From Chlamydoabsidia padenii (Eukaryota > Mucoromycota > Mucoromycetes > Mucorales > Cunninghamellaceae): a stretch of DNA of 64,000 nt. This document shows positions 33,004-52,212 of the stretch, in pieces. The stretch's first letter is position 1. The number at the start of each line of letters is the position of its first letter. The notes under the pieces were generated by a model. It was not told where the DNA came from. It made no database searches and saw only the letters and a list, made by a program, of their open reading frames with translations. The stretch spans positions 124,001 to 188,000 of the forward strand of contig JAIWND010000015.1 in NCBI GenBank assembly GCA_025330725.1. Reading direction: 5' to 3'. A program made the translations under genes and the position numbers.

Positions 33004-36000
33004 TCACACACACCCTTTGTAGCCAGTTGAGTTTCTATAGTAAAGTGCTTGATCCCGAGCCGCCGCCGCCTTGGCGAATAATATTTTTTCATTGTCATCG
33101 TCATTGTTTACTTGACCCAGACTGGGATTGCGATGTGAAGGTGATGCGTTTTGTGAGTTGGGATCGCCATTATGATCTTGATTACTACCACCATCCGTAA
33201 GAGGATCTTGTACACGTGATTTGGATGATTGTTGATATATAGGCGCAGAGAAGACAGATTGTTGACCAGAGACCATCATTTGTGAGAAGCGATTGAACAT
33301 ATTCGAGGACATGGATGATAGAGAGCCATCTTGGGAAGAAGTAGACGTAGTACGTTGATGTTGATCCTGTTGTCCACGGGGTATGAAGATGCCACTACTG
33401 TTGTTTGTGTTGGTGCTGTTGGAACGAAGGTGATGATGATGATGATGATGATCCATACCGGATGATGATGATAAGGATGATGATGTCGACAAAATATCAC
33501 TGTTGTTGCATTGATTGGCCAGCAACCAATGTTGTTGTTTTTGTTGTTGTTGCTGTGATGGGGTCGATGTTTCACTTGCTGTAGATCGTAGTGAACCAGA
33601 TCGCCTTGCCTTGCTTAATACATTGCTTTTCACAAATCCAAGTCGTTGAGATATGCTTCGAGTCATTTCACCAGTGCTGGCCCGTTTCCAATGTTCTCCA
33701 GATGCTGCAATCCCACGGCGGAACATTTCATCCATCGATTCCCTGGATTCACGTCGAAATGAATCAAGACTTGTCCTGGCCAAATCTGTAGAGTCTCGTA
33801 GTCGTTGCTGTAGTCTGCTACTGGCTGTGCTTGTCGTTGATGAGATCGATGATGTATCACTCCAATCGCCTGTAAAATTACCACTGTGTCGCACATCATT
33901 AACGCCAAGTACAATTTGTCCAATAGCTACCATTTGTATTCTTGTTTCCCGGATCCGGTTCGCCATGGTCAGCACATATTGTATATCACTGATGGGATAG
34001 TTCTACACAATATAGTCAATAATCAATATAGACCACATGTCCCCTTTTTCTAATATCCTCTTACCTGAAGAAGCTTGACGTTTTCTGCAAAATCACCTTT
34101 AAGTAATTCTTGACGTACACATCTATAAATTCAAAAAAAAAAAAAAAAAAAAAAAAAAGAGTTGGTTTCATCAAGATAATTCATTCTAGTTTACTTACAC
34201 CAGCATTGCCACGGCAAAGTCCAATAAGAATTCAAAAGGAGTATCTGTGTTTCCACCCACGGTTTCCATTCCACGTTCAGCCAGTAAAGAGTCCCAAAGG
34301 CGGATCACATCAGGAAGATCCCATTCTTGAGTAAATAGCACAGTGATCCATCGAAAGGCATAATAAGGTTCCTTGACATCCTTTCGCTGAAGATCGCGCC
34401 ACAGAGTTTTATCATACCAAGCCAGACGTTGTTGTAGCCGATGCATCGTTCCAAGTATCCCCGAACTAGCATCTTGATCCAAGGATCGAACAAAGTGATC
34501 CCGTACATCACCCATGAGAATAGTAAAGACAAAAAAAGTGTCAGCTTCGGCATGTACTTGACCAGCCAATCCAGGTGAAGTGTCATTAGCAAACACATAG
34601 TAGATAGGCGCCAACAGTTCGTTCATTCCTTGTACATAGCCAATACCAGGGTTCAATTTTGCATACATGAAGAGTATTCGTTCGATCACTTCCCAATGGT
34701 AGTCTTGTATAGAGTCTTGGTCTTCTTCATTGTCGATATCATCTTTACCATTTTCGAGATTATTGTTTATCTGTTGTTGAATACGTTTAAAGAGAGATCG
34801 CCGATTAGGAATATAAGGGCAGATAGGTTTCAGTGCTGCAGGAGGAGCTTGTTTCTTTTGTTTGATGGAAGCAGCGTTGGAGAGTGACAATGAGGAGCTT
34901 GATTTGGAGAAGGCTGTGGATAATTTGCGTACAATGTTACGTGGTGAGTGGACTCCATTTTCGATGATCCCAGATGAGAATGATCGAGTCGAGCTTCTCG
35001 AGTTGGAACGAGATCGATTGGTGATATTGTTATTGTTATTGTTATTGTTACTACTACTGTTGCTGTTATTGTTGATGGTGCTATTGTTGATTTTGAGTGA
35101 CTTTTTTGATGTGTTGGAGCTAGATCTTGGCCTTCCCATGATACCAAAGGAGAACCGTCGTTTCATATCGTTTTGGCGTAAAGGGTCCATATCGATAGAT
35201 GTTTCATCAATGTTGTTTGAGGATGCCAAGAAAGGTGGATGTGTCGGTAATGGTGTTGAGAGAGGGTTTAATGGATTTTGTGGTACTCGTTGTTGGAAAA
35301 ACGCAAAGTCAGGTAAAGTACGTCGTACATCCTTGTCAATCTGTTCCAAAGTGTGGTTGTCCTGAATATATGCAGCCCATTTTGATCCAGGTGTAGAGTT
35401 CAAAGGCTAAAAAAAAAAGAAGAGGCATTAGTAAAATAATCATATTATGATTCGTTTGATTTACTTACATGATCACTTGCAGGTTGTTCTTCGCCAGGTT
35501 TTTCTAACAGATCTTTCACCAAATTCTTATATACAAAACATGTGAGCACAAATATAAAAATAAATAAAAAAGGTCTTCAACAAGGTGGAGGTACTTACAT
35601 AGTAAGATAATCGTTGATCATATATTGTTGATTGCCATATCCGTTTATCAGCTGGTAGATACCCCAATAGCACCTTCCAAGCAGTTGCACGCAAACCGGA
35701 ATCTTCAGGTATACCTACATTAACAAAAGTAAAAAAAGTGAGTTTAATCTGCACTTATCTTTGGTTTAAAGATCACCTATTGCCCAGTTCACAATCATGT
35801 TATATTTACCTTGAAAACATGCTTCCCGGAATTCCTTCAAGTCAATTACAGGTGTCCAGTCATCGGAGTAATCTTGTTCTTCTTCTTGTTCGCTAAGAGT
35901 CAAGTCAAAATATTTCAGCCTAAGGAAGTGAGATAAATAAAGTAAGACGTGTGAGCTGGTCAATTTCTTGTTCTGCTTTCATGTTCTTTATAATTTATTC

Positions 36001-36054
36001 CTTTTCTTGTCTTCTTTTCGTTCCCTTTTACCTTTCTTTAAATGATGTATCCAT
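33004..36054 (-). CDS. TBC-domain Rab GTPase-activating protein (TBC1D13-like)
   Basis: Predicted RabGAP in membrane traffic. Reading down from 36054: a short first exon MDTSFKER joins in frame to LKYFDLTLSEQEEEQDYSDDWTPVIDLKEFREACFQ, then GIPEDSGLRATAWKVLLGYLPADKRIWQSTIYDQRLSYY, NLVKDLLEKPGEEQ, and PLNSTPGSKWAAYIQDNHTLEQIDKDVRRTLPDFAFFQQ. The IDKDVRR and GYVQGMNE motifs carry the Arg and Gln finger residues of active TBC domains. Later blocks are HWEVIERILFMYAKLNPGIGYVQG, HAEADTFFVFTILMGDVRDHF, YYAFRWITVLFTQEWDLPDVIRLWDSLL and a FLLDFAVAMLVCVRQELL-type end. A ~150-residue Ser/Asn/Gln-rich insertion splits the TBC domain, and a ~320-residue Ser-rich tail follows. Order and spacing match TBC1D13. 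Confidence 0.88.
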
Positions 36055-36549
36055 GGATTATGTTTAGCAACAGTAATAGAGAAGAAAGAGAGAGAGAGGG
36101 AAGAAAAAAGGAAAGCAATTTTTTCTTTTAGAGCCCCATGAGACCAAGCAGCCAATCAGGGACTATCGGGAATTCAATTGTTGCAGGCTGCACTCAAACC
36201 CAACATCCTTGGCACAGACACCAAGACTTGGTTAGAGCACATTTCAAACTGATGAGGTATTTTTAACCATGCTCATTTCATTTCTAAATGTTTCACCAGC
36301 CTAAAAGTAATAAGATAAACTTTTTAAATGTGCTTTACCTCTATAAGAATATAAACACTTGCTTCTGTCACAGGTCTGTACCATCTTACTACGATGCTCA
36401 GCAAATAAAGTTGTGCTCATTAGCTTTAACCCCACTTCCAAGTACAATTATATAACTGCAAGGATTGGCAAGGTTGCACATGGATCTGAGCTAAAGAATC
36501 TCAAGTACGACGCCCCGCCATTCTTCCCCAACTCATTAAAAAAAAACAA

Positions 36550-36560
36550 TTCAAATCCCG
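36550..36560 (-). promoter_or_regulatory. Recurrent element TTCAAATCCCG
   Basis: Core copy about 500 bp upstream of the TBC gene start and 670 bp upstream of the bS6m start. Confidence 0.4.
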
Positions 36561-37112
36561 ACATTTTCATTTCCATTTTTAACGAGAAGAATTGGCTTTC
36601 ACGCTTACTTGATCATTCAGTTTCCTTCATCATGAACTGACAATGAAAGTCCATCATACCAACATAACGTAAATTTCGATTTTCGCGGAGATTCAGGAAG
36701 ACATATAGCCCTACGGATTATGAAAGGCATGCTTCAGACATATTCTTGCGTTGCTCTAAGGTTTTAAACATTTGTTCGGCGAGCTAAGGTTTTAATCGGA
36801 CATTTTCAATATAAAGTTGTGGTAATGTTCAAAGAAGCATGTTTCCTTCTTACTTCTGTTTACTTTGTTTATATAATAGCAAGTTCTTTGAAGTTCTATC
36901 ATTTTGAAGACTCGTTTGAGGGTAGATGATAATAGCTAGTAAACGATAGAAGTGAATAGCATCAAATCATTATTCCCGCTTTTCCCTTTCGATTCTAATC
37001 AATTGAAGTGAAAGAATCAAATGTCTCTTCACTTTTTTTTTCTTTTTCTTTTTTGAAAAGATCAAGTTTGAAATCATCATACACGCTATGAAAAAGTACA
37101 TCTTGGATGATT

Positions 37113-37125
37113 TTTAAATCCCGCC
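37113..37125 (-). promoter_or_regulatory. Recurrent element in bS6m promoter
   Basis: TTTAAATCCCGCC about 108 bp upstream of the bS6m ATG, identical in sequence to the copy at the UGP1 promoter. Confidence 0.5.
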
Positions 37126-37232
37126 ATTTTCTCTCTTGGTCTAGTGGCTTTGCAACTCCCTTGCTTATTTTGAAAGTCGGCCCTATTTTTCATCTTTCTT
37201 TCCCCCCTCTTCTTTTTAATCCTTCAACTATT

Positions 37233-37739
37233 ATGCCTTTTTACGAACTTGTCTGTATAGCACGATCTCATCTTGTTGAAGTAGGTTTTACATAACACAT
37301 GAACAATCTTGATGTTTATCCATATTCATTGATTAAATACTTTTTTTCATTTATCTTTAGAGCAACTTGAAAGATCTGATCAGAACCTCAGCAACTCAGG
37401 TCTTACAACGAGGGGGTGTTGTACGTGGATTCGATAACTGGGGCGACAAACAACTTCCTCACCGCGTGAAACGACATCAACAATATCATACCAACGGACA
37501 GTACGTATCATTGGAATGGGACTGGGTGGAAAAGGACTGTAATTAATGTAGGATTGACACTCACTCTCTTTTACCTTGATAAACATAGTTACTGGATGAT
37601 GCACTTTGATGCCAACCCTTTAATCGTACAAGATCTCAGCAAGAAACTTCTTGTGGATTCCCGGGTACTTCGTCATACTTTTGTTAAATTGGGTGACAAG
37701 TTGGATACAGTGGTGGCACGGCCTGACAAGTCCCTTTAG
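37233..37739 (+). CDS. MRP17: Mitochondrial ribosomal protein bS6m
   Basis: Small-subunit mitoribosome protein of the bacterial S6 family. Three exons: MPFYELVCIARSHLVE; SNLKDLIRTSATQVLQRGGVVRGFDNWGDKQLPHRVKRHQQYHTNG; and HYWMMHFDANPLIVQDLSKKLLVDSRVLRHTFVKLGDKLDTVV. The MPFYELVCIAR start, GGVVRGFDNWGDKQLPHR centre and HYWMMHFDANP...VLRHTFVKLGD end match the fungal bS6m pattern, and the length (~120 residues) fits. The symbol follows the yeast orthologue. No separate targeting presequence is seen, as is usual for this protein. Confidence 0.9.
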
Positions 37740-38465
37740 GATAATAACATAACATGGCCCCCTCCCTCCCCTCTTTTTTTTTATATTACTATTTGACACT
37801 CTCCTCACTTACCAATACAACCCCTTTACTTATTGTAAATAGATTATCATTTTATCGTGCCCTACTTTTTAAAAAACATCCAACTTTTACACGGACCTAC
37901 CTAGAAATAAAAACCTTTACTATTTGTCGTTTGTAGTATCATTGTTTCCATCATTGTATATTGTCGCCATAGATCCTCACTGTAATCCGTGACAGATCAG
38001 ATAACACCTACTGTGGATTATTCCCCTGCTTTAAATCAGTACCTTTTTTTTATATGCCATAATAAACAATGCTAGTTATCTATCCATTTGCCGTTATCTT
38101 GCTTAACAGAATATAATATATACTAGTATAGGACTTCTTTACACCAACTTTTGTTGATAAATATCCACACTCACATTGTCTTCATATTGATTCCACAGGT
38201 GATGGACAGTTCATTATGCAATTCAACCGCCGACTTTTTTTCACGTTCCGCTTCGTTTGAATTGATATGATGAATATATGAAGACTTGACACTACTGTAG
38301 TCCCTGCCCAAGATGACCCCCCAAACACAACATTGTCATGGATCCCACCACAAACTATAAAAAAGACTATGTTATGTACATCCATTTTATTGATATATAG
38401 AAAATAAAAACAAGAGTAAAACTAAAGACCACTAAAACTATTAAATAACTTTTTACTAACTACAA
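37740..38465. other. Convergent intergenic region
   Basis: Between bS6m and the 3' end of PRP8. Holds 3' UTR signals (aataaa-like at about 38060) and AT-rich sequence. No gene, RNA or recurrent element is supported. Confidence 0.5.
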
Positions 38466-46194
<7,729 letters not shown>

Positions 46195-46410
46195 GATAAC
46201 TTTTACAAACCAAAGTAAAGATCAAAGATCGAATAGATATAAAAGTATAAGAGAGTGGCTACTTTATATAATTGATCTTGTGAATGTGTATTGGTTTTAA
46301 AAAGGTATAATGATTTTCAATTAAAGAATAAGAAAAAGTGGAAGAAACGAAGAAGTGAAAAAAAAGCCCAAAGTATTATTTGAATTGAGGGGTGTGTAGT
46401 CACGCCACAA

Positions 46411-46423
46411 GGCGGGATTTCAA
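46411..46423 (+). promoter_or_regulatory. Recurrent element in PRP8 promoter
   Basis: GGCGGGATTTCAA, about 217 bp upstream of the PRP8 start codon. Confidence 0.5.
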
Positions 46424-46963
46424 AAATAGCACCTGCATACATTTTACAGTACTTGCACTATTAAAGTCTTTACCACTTTTCAAAATCCCTATTACAGTTC
46501 ACATTTTTCGATATTAATTATGGTCTTACCGGTGTTACATGGTTAAAGAAATTACATAGCCTTTCAAGCAAAAGAACTTTTGCAGCCCAGTGTAGCGGAG
46601 TTGGATTGTATTGGAACTTGAACTTTTGCATGAAATATGATGATCTGCTAGTTCTTCGTCAATTGACTTTAGATAATTTTACCTTTGTACTAAATTACAT
46701 GTTCCTTCAAGTTAATAAGAGGTGAGATAAAATCTTGCCAAACAAGATGGTTGAGAAAAACACTTTTATTCCATTCATCTTCCTATCATGCATTGTCAGT
46801 GTCGTCAATGTAAGACAAATGACATACGCACATATATAGTAATCAAGTATAAGCATAAAGGATCTGTCTATTGCATCAATGTACTACAGGATGGATTGAT
46901 TTTGTGGAAATTTGAGCAGATTATAATCATGCAAGGAGGTTTATTATGCACGGGCGCGGGCAA

Positions 46964-46974
46964 GCGGGATTCAA
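46964..46974 (+). promoter_or_regulatory. Recurrent element, variant GCGGGATTCAA
   Basis: Variant lacking one T, followed by AATCC so that GGATTCAAATCC forms a near palindrome, like the palindrome at 25788. Confidence 0.35.
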
Positions 46975-47214
46975 ATCCAAAGAGATCATTTCCGTAATAT
47001 TATCAATTTTTTAAAAATAAAAAATAAAAATAAAAAAGGATGAAGAGGTAAAAGAGAGGTTTTTATTATTGGTTTGTGGTTTTAATTGTAAACATGATCT
47101 AAACTATGCTTTGTATATGTAATGGAGTATATGATTGTATAAATATATTAATGAGTAAAAAGTATGTAGCCTCGAGTCACCAAAACCCGACCGAGCCAAA
47201 TCGAGAGATACGAT

Positions 47215-48234
47215 TCAAGATGCCAGTTTTCGAAGTTTCAAAATACTGCGAACATCAGAAGTGAATCGTAGAGCGTCCAATAGCGGGAGTAGATCCAGTA
47301 AGCTTTCATCATTTGGTGCGTTGAGCCACGTTGGTATTGGTATTCCATTCTCTGTGATAATACAAGTTATTGTTAGTCATGATCCCCATCTTATATCCTT
47401 TCTCTTTTATGATACATTACCTTGATGGAGTTCATATGCAACTGGACTATTATCGATCAAACAAACTTTAGAGAGATCAGGTTCCGCCAATGATCTATGC
47501 AATAATAACAGAACGGTTGATATAAAGTAGGTGTCAGTATATGTTATGATAATCATTGCTGTTGTGTCACTTTACATGTCCTTGAGATAGTTACCACCTT
47601 TTGGTACACATGACTATGAATAGAGAGTATTAAATGTTAGTTTGTGTAGAATATCATGTTATGTTTTACCTGTCTAAAGTAACGTTGTGATACCATGCTG
47701 TCATCCTGATCAAGCCAATCTATCACCGGGTCGGCATATTCCGCCATGGATGCTGTAAATATAACCACCTTGTACCATTGGCTTATCTAAAACTAGAGAG
47801 TTAGTTAACCACAATTATGTTTTTGTTTTTTCATGTATTACCGTTTTTAAAAAAAAGTCAGTATGAGGTCGTTTATATACCAAGTAAAGGATACTTTGCT
47901 TGTCACTTTGTACTTCAATTTGTTTCCGTTGTATAGCAGCATGGACAGTTTGAAGTTTGGTGCCACCCATTTGGACAGAATGGACCAAAGTTTCGTCTAA
48001 ATCCAATACAACTGTTTTCCCTTTATAATATTGTAATGCTGTCCGTTTGGTGTTGTTACTTGTCGTGTTTGTTCTTGTTGTCGTCGATATCGCCCCCATC
48101 GTTGTCGGTTTGTTATTGAAGGTGATGCGTTGTTGTGTTCGAATTGGAATATAGAGTATGGTTTTAATGTATGCATAAATGAGTGCTAAGTAATCAATAA
48201 AGGGAGTAAGGAATCGATGACGTCGTGAAGGCAT
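47215..48234 (-). CDS. NEM1: Nem1/CTDNEP1-like HAD phosphatase
   Basis: Membrane-bound Ser/Thr phosphatase of the FCP1/SCP HAD superfamily; the family activates lipin (Pah1) at the nuclear envelope/ER to turn phosphatidic acid into diacylglycerol. Five exons: [31 protein letters not shown] (likely membrane segment)...[17 protein letters not shown] (DXDXT motif)...[92 protein letters not shown]; and [45 protein letters not shown]. The catalytic DLDETL, IFTAS and DNSP motifs are intact. It is shorter than yeast Nem1 (no long N-terminal extension) and closer to CTDNEP1/Dullard in size. Regulatory subunit Spo7 was not seen here. Divergent from the NT-C2 gene. Confidence 0.9.
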
Positions 48235-48372
48235 GGTTGAAACAAATAGGTGAGGTAGGTATTAAACAATAAAGGAAGGAAGTGTACAACTGATGGATCA
48301 AGTATGCCAAATGGGTGTTTAGTTAATGATGTATGTTATAAAGTAACCAAGAAGGCTGGGGGTTGGGAATAG

Positions 48373-48404
<32 letters not shown>

Positions 48405-48703
48405 ATAAAAAAAAGGCGCTGTCTTTTTTTTTTTTTTTTCTTCCAACTTTTCAAGTGACGCTTTTAGTGTAACAATTTCTGGAGCATCAACTCAGCTCCT
48501 TGCTCAATAAATTTGCCATTTCTCTTTCCTTTCCTTTCCTTTCTTTCTTTATTTCTTGACTCCCTTTATAATTACCTATATTATATACACCATTATAAAC
48601 TAATAACGACCAATTTAATTCCCCACCCCCTTTACCAGTTTAAACTAGACACCCATTATCCACATATACCCAACACAAAGTATCACTCTCCATCGACTGG
48701 CTA
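48235..48703. other. Divergent promoter, Nem1-like / NT-C2 genes
   Basis: Contains a (GAAA)n tract at about 48375-48404 and a T-run near 48424-48440, plus pyrimidine-rich sequence before the NT-C2 start. No recurrent element copy was seen here. Confidence 0.55.
48375..48404 (+). repeat. (GAAA)n microsatellite
   Basis: About seven GAAA units in the divergent promoter. Confidence 0.85.
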
Positions 48704-49814
48704 ATGACACCTCTTACACATCTTTTTATATCTAAACATCGAAAAGTACACTTTGATGTCGCAGTGGTCATACGGGATCTGGTGAATATTCCTTTAGTTA
48801 GTGGACTCTTCTTTGTTAATTGGCGAATCAAGAATGCAACAAATGCTTATGGGGGAACTGCTAGGTAAGCCAAGTTATTAAAACCACGCTTGACTAATCA
48901 ACCTTTAATATGTATATATATATATATATATATATACTAGAGTACCTATCAAGGATCATACAGTATGTTGGAATCAACCTATTAAAGTATTGGCACAAAT
49001 GGTAATCAGCAAACAACGAATATTAGGACCTTGTGAACTCAAACTGGAAGTGTTTCAAGAACTCGGCGGAAAGCAAGCAACCAGTATCGGCGACTTGACA
49101 ATCAATTTATCCGAATATGTGGACGGCGGTAGTCTAACAACTGAAAGATTCCTATTGAATCATTCAAAATTTAATTCCACTTTAAAGGTAAAAAGACAAA
49201 AAAGGATATGGAGGCTCAGGCATGTGTGTTACATTGGGTACTCAAATTGGTCCTACCTTTACTCTTTGACTACTTTCTGTCATCTAGTTGGCTATTAGGT
49301 TGCATCAAAAATCTGATCCTGGGGTGGAATTCCAAATGTAAGGATACTCATCAAAACAAAAACTAACATACTAACTAAATAACATCTCATCTTCTAGACC
49401 AGTGAAAAAGAAACAATTGTCATCAAGTATACCATCCTTTATCATTGAACGAAAGACAAGTACATCACTCCCTTTGGATGATCATCATTTAGGTAAGAGC
49501 CAAGCATTGTTTCCACGTGCTCACTTACTATATATTTCACTTAATCATACTCACATACCTTTTCTTTTTATTGACTTTTTAATAGATTGCCATACTTTAG
49601 GAAGATCGAAAACGGTGACAAATCGGGTTATCCGTAAATCTCAATCTACCATGACTCTGGTAATCATATAAGAAGAAGAAAATATCCCGTATCTCCTATT
49701 GTCATACTAATCCTTCATTCTTGTTTATAGAAGTATTGCAGGCAAAATACCTTACCGAAATCATTCGATTGTCCATCTCCTCATGATGTTGTCGAACAGT
49801 TGTTTGCCCATTAG
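48704..49814 (+). CDS. NT-C2 domain protein (EEIG/FAM102-like)
   Basis: Fungal protein of the N-terminal C2 (NT-C2) family; family members act in membrane attachment and organelle or cytoskeleton organisation, but the specific role is unknown. Six exons joined by short introns: MTPLTHLFISKHRKVHFDVAVVIRDLVNIPLVSGLFFVNWRIKNATNAYGGTA; RVPIKDHTVCWNQPIKVLAQMVISKQRILGPCELKLEVFQELGGKQATSIGDLTINLSEYVDGGSLTTERFLLNHSKFNSTLK; LAIRLHQKSDPGVEFQ; IPVKKKQLSSSIPSFIIERKTSTSLPLDDHH; DCHTLGRSKTVTNRVIRKSQSTMTL; and KYCRQNTLPKSFDCPSPHDVVEQLFAH. The KVHFDVAVVI...LSGLFFVNWRI...V-W-QPIK...L-LEV-QEL...IGDLTINLSEYV pattern is the NT-C2 fold. A short basic tail follows. It is shorter than many homologues. Confidence 0.72.
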
Positions 49815-50301
49815 CATAAATCTCCCTCCTCCCCTCCCTTTTTTTTTTATTTTTTTATTTTTTATTTTTTACATTTGTAAACCTACTTTTTTTTTTTAAC
49901 TTGTACAGTACCTTCACCACTTATCTCCTTTTATATAAATAAAACACTATCTATTTGAAAAAATCATACATATCTCCTTAATGATACGTCTTTTTTGACA
50001 AATGCTATATATAGTCTTGTGGGGTATGCCCTTTAAAATAAAAAAGAGTGGATAAATGGTTGTAAACATACCGTTATGGCCTCATTTATGCTTTTGTGAT
50101 TTCATACTAAAGAATCACTGAACTAAGTATGTATTGTAGTATATACATATTCGATTCCTCGTTCATTGTAAATTGGGGTAAGGGGGAAATTACTATTTAT
50201 ATCATACATCCATCTCTGATCCAGGTTATGATATGAGTACGGCTTCACCCAACCGTACCTGATTACAACAACAGATCACGGACCCTGACCCCTCTTTTAT
50301 A

Positions 50302-50313
50302 TTCAATTCCCGA
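50302..50313 (-). promoter_or_regulatory. Recurrent element, variant TTCAATTCCCGA
   Basis: One-base variant of the core, about 315 bp upstream of the doubtful ORF at 50617 and 780 bp from the SLP phosphatase start. Confidence 0.3.
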
Positions 50314-50616
50314 CACTAGTGATATATAAACTCATATATACTATAACCATTTGACGTTTACTAATTTGATTGACTACATCTAGACATCATCCTAAAATTC
50401 TACAATTTCTCCAGCACTGTCTTTGAGATATTCTTATCCATCGGTTGAATGATTGGTTCACCATCAATTTTCACTTCCTGTATCCTATAAGAAGGCTCTA
50501 CTTCACCTTTTTTTTTTCTTTCTTCATCCCTTCTTCTTTCCGCTCTATTTCATCCACTTCCAGTATAAACTTTCTCTCTCTGTCTCTCTCCATCCCTCTG
50601 TCTCCATTCCTTCTCT

Positions 50617-50995
50617 ATGTTCAAGTCTTTCCCGGTGGTAACCGCTTCCCCAACATCACTGTACTTCAGTGGTAAGTTTTATCGTTTCCAAAGACAAAAA
50701 AGACTGACCACGTGATACTAACTGATTGTTTGCTTTTAATCTTTCCTTTAAACTATTTTTAAACACCGTTTATTTTTATAAAACTGGTATTCATGCAACT
50801 AAGGAGATCGCAAAAGGGTCCTGTTTTCGATTACAGGTTTACAAATCTGAAAACAAGCAGCGTACGTCAACCAAGACCTCCTTTATTTGAGTAACTTTCA
50901 AGGATTCACCGTTATGTGCATAATGTTTAATGGTCTTGTGGCGTCAAATCTCCATGCCTGTAGACATCGTTGATGTACTTTTAGGCGCCGATTGA
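50617..50995 (+). CDS. Doubtful small multi-exon gene
   Basis: ATG 50617, after a long CT-rich tract, gives MFKSFPVVTASPTSLYFS, then a GTAAGT donor at 50672. An acceptor ending at 50803 joins in frame to GDRKRVLFSIT. A further intron to a CAG acceptor near 50860 would continue the frame to a stop near 50995. The promoter-like context is convincing but the product (~65 residues) matches no family I recognise. It could be a short gene, a gene fragment or chance. Confidence 0.22.
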
Positions 50996-51083
50996 AAACG
51001 GAAAAAGAAGAAAAAAAGAGGTTGCGGGAAATCAACCACCTCCATCTCTTTTTCATGATTCATTGATTGAAAAAAGGGAAACA

Positions 51084-52212
51084 ATGAAACTCAACACAGT
51101 GGCACTATGGGTGTCTCTTACCTTCCTTCTTATCAAGCTAAACTCTGCAAAAACTACAACAACGGAGGCATCACCAAAAATGGAAGCGCCTCGACGTATT
51201 ATTGCAATGGGCGATTTGCACGGTGACTTACAAAACACAAAGAAGATTCTACATCTAGCTGGTCTTATCGACGACAACGCTCACTGGTCTGGTGGTGATG
51301 CCGTCTATGTCCAAACGGTAAAGGAAAGAAAGAAAAAAAGGAAATGTCGACTTATACGGTGTCCTCGACTCCAATAAAACATTAATGTTGTACTCATCTT
51401 TCCTCTCCTTCTTATCGATAGGGTGATGTATTAGATCGAGGAACGGACACGATTGAACTCTACAAACTGATTCAACAATTAAGAAAAGAAGCTCCAGAAC
51501 ATGGTGGATTAGTGATTCCTCTGCTCGGCAACCACGAAATTATGAATCTTGGAGGCGACTGGCGATACGTCTCTCAGGCTGAAATGGCAACATTTGGTGG
51601 ACACGATAAACGGGTCAAGGCATTCAAGTCTGATGGATTTATAGGTGAATACTTGATACAACTGAATATGACAACCAAGGTGGGTGGCACTGTGTTTTGT
51701 CATGGGGGCATCAGTCCTGATTTTGCACGAATGGGTGTCGACCAAATCAATGAATATACACACCATGACTTGTTGGACTATATGGCTTCAGGTGGTCGTG
51801 CTGATCCTCACAAGATCTTTGGTGGTCATAGCCCTATCTGGTACCGTGGATATGCTTTGGATGATGAACCGGATATCTGTGCCGTGGCCAATAAAGCTTT
51901 GGCTTACATGAATGTAAATGATGATAAAGAAAATCAATTAGCATACATGTCAAATTAATCTTCTTACTTTAACAATCATGATAGGCAGATCGGATGGTAA
52001 TGGGTCACACCGTACAAAGGGATGGGGTTATCCGGACACGATGCGACGGGAAAATCATTTTGATCGATATTGGTATCTCCTGGGTTTATGGCGGGTTTGT
52101 TGGTGCTTTGGAAATCATTGGGGATCAAGTGGTTGCTATTTATGAACATGGTAGGGTGACATTACCACCAAAACAAACACATCATTTGGATTTCCTCCAC
52201 CAGGAATTATAG
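51084..52212 (+). CDS. Shewanella-like PPP-family protein phosphatase
   Basis: Calcineurin-like phosphoesterase predicted to dephosphorylate Ser/Thr (or Tyr) residues. The N-terminus MKLNTVALWVSLTFLLIKLNSA looks like a signal peptide, so the enzyme may be secretory or lumenal. PPP metal-binding motifs appear in order: GDLHGDLQNT, GDVLDRGTDT, GNHEIMNLGG, then VFCHGGISP and, after an intron, MVMGHTVQRDGVIRTRCDGKIILIDIGIS with the last two His-bearing motifs. The GDVLDRG, GNHE and HGG blocks, together with the absence of classical PP1/PP2A C-terminal motifs, point to the SLP (bacterial-type) branch. Three exons; the second intron follows ALAYMN. ATG 51084 is the first Met. Confidence 0.82.

Larger units (their letters stand above)
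36055..37232. other. Divergent promoter region, TBC gene / bS6m
   Basis: Contains a CCAAT sequence at about 36150 (about 95 bp from the TBC gene start), two recurrent element copies (36550-36560 and 37113-37125) and a CT-rich segment just upstream of the bS6m ATG. No gene is supported in the ~1.2 kb. Confidence 0.5.
46195..47214. other. Intergenic region upstream of PRP8
   Basis: Holds two recurrent element copies (46411-46423 and 46964-46974) and AT-rich sequence. One element lies in the PRP8 promoter; the other lies nearer the 3' end of the Nem1-like gene. No coding region is supported. Confidence 0.5.
49815..51083. other. Intergenic region, NT-C2 to SLP phosphatase gene
   Basis: 3' UTR signals (aataaaa at about 49938), a recurrent element variant at 50302-50313, and a CT-rich tract at about 50506-50610 leading into a doubtful short gene at 50617. 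About 1.27 kb without a well-supported gene. Confidence 0.5.

Noticed and set aside
34195..35403. Long plus-strand open frames with poly-Leu opposite the TBC gene
   Set aside because: They are the complement of poly-Asn/Ser-rich codons of the TBC insertion. They have no start context and no family.
46964..46978. tRNA-like B-box GGATTCAAATCC
   Set aside because: No acceptor or D-arm pairing and no terminator run follows; it is better explained as a variant of the recurrent element.
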